A program made the position numbers and the translations under genes. Shown here piece after piece: positions 21,270 to 22,122 of a DNA stretch of 22,122 nucleotides. Source of the DNA: a virus; the IMG/VR virus record IMGVR_UViG_3300007555_000041, positions 1 through 22,122 of that record; one strand, written 5' to 3'. The notes under the pieces are model-generated. The model was not told where the DNA came from and searched no databases. It saw nothing but the letters and a program-made list of their open reading frames with translations. The first letter of the stretch is position 1, and each line of letters starts with the position of its first letter.

Positions 21270-21564
21270 CCAATTAAAAGATACAGTATTCTCCTACTTT
21301 GAAGGCTTTACAAAGGCGACGGCTGATACGTTTGCATGGATCAGCATAGTGGTTTTAATTGCTTCAACCATTCCAGGCTTTATTGCTGTAATGGCCGGTG
21401 CTACAGATAAGATGCCACCATTAGATATTACGTTACTGGTGTGGGCAAGTCTGTTGCTTTATTTTGTAAGATCAGCTATACTCAAAGATATGCTGATGGT
21501 GGTCACGATAGGGTTCGGGTTCGCGGTTCAAGCAATATTACTAGGATTGATTTACTTTACATGA
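21256..21564 (+). CDS. Small membrane protein with about three segments
   Basis: I choose the ATG at 21256 (102 residues, preceded by GGTGAG). A GTG at 21247 would add three residues. The helical N-terminus (MEKFNQLKDTVFSYFEGF) is followed by three hydrophobic segments (about 24-45, 54-70 and 76-100). No family is recognised. It overlaps the SleB gene, and its stop overlaps the gp33-like ATG by four bases (ATGA). Given the hydrolase upstream, a holin-like role is possible but unproven. Confidence 0.55.
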   Translation: MEKFNQLKDTVFSYFEGFTKATADTFAWISIVVLIASTIPGFIAVMAGATDKMPPLDITLLVWASLLLYFVRSAILKDMLMVVTIGFGFAVQAILLGLIYFT

Positions 21565-21824
21565 ATGATGACGCTGAAAAGTTGACGGACGTATTGGTTA
21601 TTACCAAGCGGTTTAGATCACCAAATGAGTTTAGTATCTATATTGATGAGATGGTTGCCAGTAACGGGATCAAGTACATGGATGCCGTTATAGGTTACTG
21701 TAATGAGAAGGATATTGAGATAGATAGTATCGGTCCTTTAATTAATCAGAAACTTAGAGAAAAGATTCAGATGGAGGCCGAGCAAGAGAATATGATCAAA
21801 CCTAGAGGCCATCTACCTATATGA
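21561..21824 (+). CDS. Late-transcription coactivator, T4 gp33-like
   Basis: This 87-residue helical protein contains NEFSIYIDEMVASNGIKYMDAVIGYCNEKDIEID and a C-terminal REKIQMEAEQENMIK...GHLPI end, the pattern of the gp33 late-promoter accessory protein of T4-like phages, which bridges RNA polymerase and the sliding clamp. I use the ATG at 21561, which overlaps the upstream stop (ATGA). An upstream extension in the same frame overlaps the membrane protein gene and is rejected. It is directly followed by a gp59-like gene, the same adjacency as in T4. The partners gp55 and gp45 are not in this window. Confidence 0.65.
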   Translation: MNDDAEKLTDVLVITKRFRSPNEFSIYIDEMVASNGIKYMDAVIGYCNEKDIEIDSIGPLINQKLREKIQMEAEQENMIKPRGHLPI

Positions 21825-22122
21825 TTGCTATGGAACCGTTTTCCGTCTATAAGTATTACCTCGCCCTACGACTTCACTTCACCACCGAAGGGTACGATGT
21901 GATTGCGCAGCAAGGGAGAGTGAGAGCGTCAAAGCAAGCGTTCTTAAAGCGTAAGGATTTATTATCAATACGTAAAGTGGCGGAGACGTACTCAGATAAA
22001 GATATAGTTGACTTCCTTGTTGCCAATTTTATATCGGGTGATAGGTGGGGTGGTATATTTGATGTGGAATCAAGAGAGAGGTATATTAGTTGGAAGAAGC
22101 GTATAGAATCTATAGCGTATAA
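21821..22122 (+). CDS. DNA helicase loader, T4 gp59-like, 3'-truncated by the window edge
   Basis: The frame is open from 21821 to the window end, so only about the first 100 residues are seen. It starts MIAMEPFSVYKYYLALRLHFTTEGYD, continues with GRVRASKQAFLKRKD and WGGIFDVESRERYISWKKRI, which matches T4 gp59-type helicase assembly proteins, which load the gp41 helicase onto gp32-coated forks. The ATG at 21821 overlaps the gp33-like stop. An ATG at 21830 (MEPF) is an alternative start. In T4 gene 32 follows, so the ssDNA-binding protein is expected just downstream. Confidence 0.72.
   Translation, partial: MIAMEPFSVYKYYLALRLHFTTEGYDVIAQQGRVRASKQAFLKRKDLLSIRKVAETYSDKDIVDFLVANFISGDRWGGIFDVESRERYISWKKRIESIAY

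Noticed and set aside
21441-21560. Upstream extension of the gp33-like frame
   Set aside because: It lies wholly inside the small membrane protein gene. The ATG at 21561 overlaps that gene's stop and fits the family length.
1-22122. CRISPR array, insertion sequence or integrase/att site
   Set aside because: No regular spaced repeats, transposase or integrase motifs were seen on either strand.

Overview
The window looks like part of the genome of a T4-like (myovirus-type) tailed phage of marine type. Every supported protein gene lies on the + strand, the DNA is AT-rich, and genes are packed with many 1-4 base overlaps or spacings. Diagnostic families are a T4 gp61-like primase, class I ribonucleotide reductase (NrdA/NrdB), dCMP deaminase, T4 Rnh-like nuclease, DsbA-like and gp33-like late-transcription proteins, a gp59-like helicase loader, PhoH, and several uncharacterised families that I associate with T4-like phages of cyanobacteria and SAR11. 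The RNA described below points to an alphaproteobacterial host, because circularly permuted tmRNA with an AND-type tag is the norm in that class. The host assignment is inference.

Layout. 1-3939: a partial repeat-containing protein, two beta-rich virion-like proteins, three uncharacterised proteins and a holin-like protein, ending in an intrinsic terminator. 3941-5723: a sigma70-type promoter, primase, then an Rz/Rz1-type spanin pair. 5750-9764: nucleotide metabolism (nrdA, a class I glutamine-amidotransferase-like gene, nrdB, dCMP deaminase, a tiny zinc-ribbon protein). 9761-14306: a GIY-YIG nuclease, a four-segment membrane protein, a new promoter at 11198, small conserved proteins and the Rnh-like nuclease. 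14307-14464: a structured non-coding stretch ending in a promoter that appears to give a leaderless message. 14465-15979: small phage proteins including a DsbA-like protein. 15995-19862: PhoH, a GlcNAc-type glycosyltransferase, two tandem GH19 proteins (the second without its catalytic Glu) and a PD-(D/E)XK exonuclease. 19946-20365: a 35-residue membrane peptide and a tmRNA gene. 20401-22122: a small conserved protein, a SleB-type cell-wall hydrolase, a small membrane protein, gp33-like and partial gp59-like genes.

The outstanding feature is the tmRNA gene (about 20054-20365). Its 3' tRNA half with encoded CCA lies upstream of its 5' half. The two halves rebuild a 7-bp acceptor stem with the G3-U70 alanine identity pair, and the mRNA-like part encodes the tag ANDSKFALAA. 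The 73-base spacer between the halves is closed by a perfect 12-bp inverted repeat. This is a phage-borne, circularly permuted, two-piece tmRNA.

How the genes fit together: primase, Rnh, gp59-like, exonuclease and the RNR/dCMP deaminase set serve replication and dNTP supply. DsbA-like and gp33-like proteins serve late transcription. The holin-like protein, spanins, GH19 and SleB proteins serve lysis but are scattered. The order rnh - dsbA - 33 - 59 resembles that of T4, with a large block (PhoH, glycosyltransferase, lysins, exonuclease, tmRNA, SleB) inserted between dsbA and 33.
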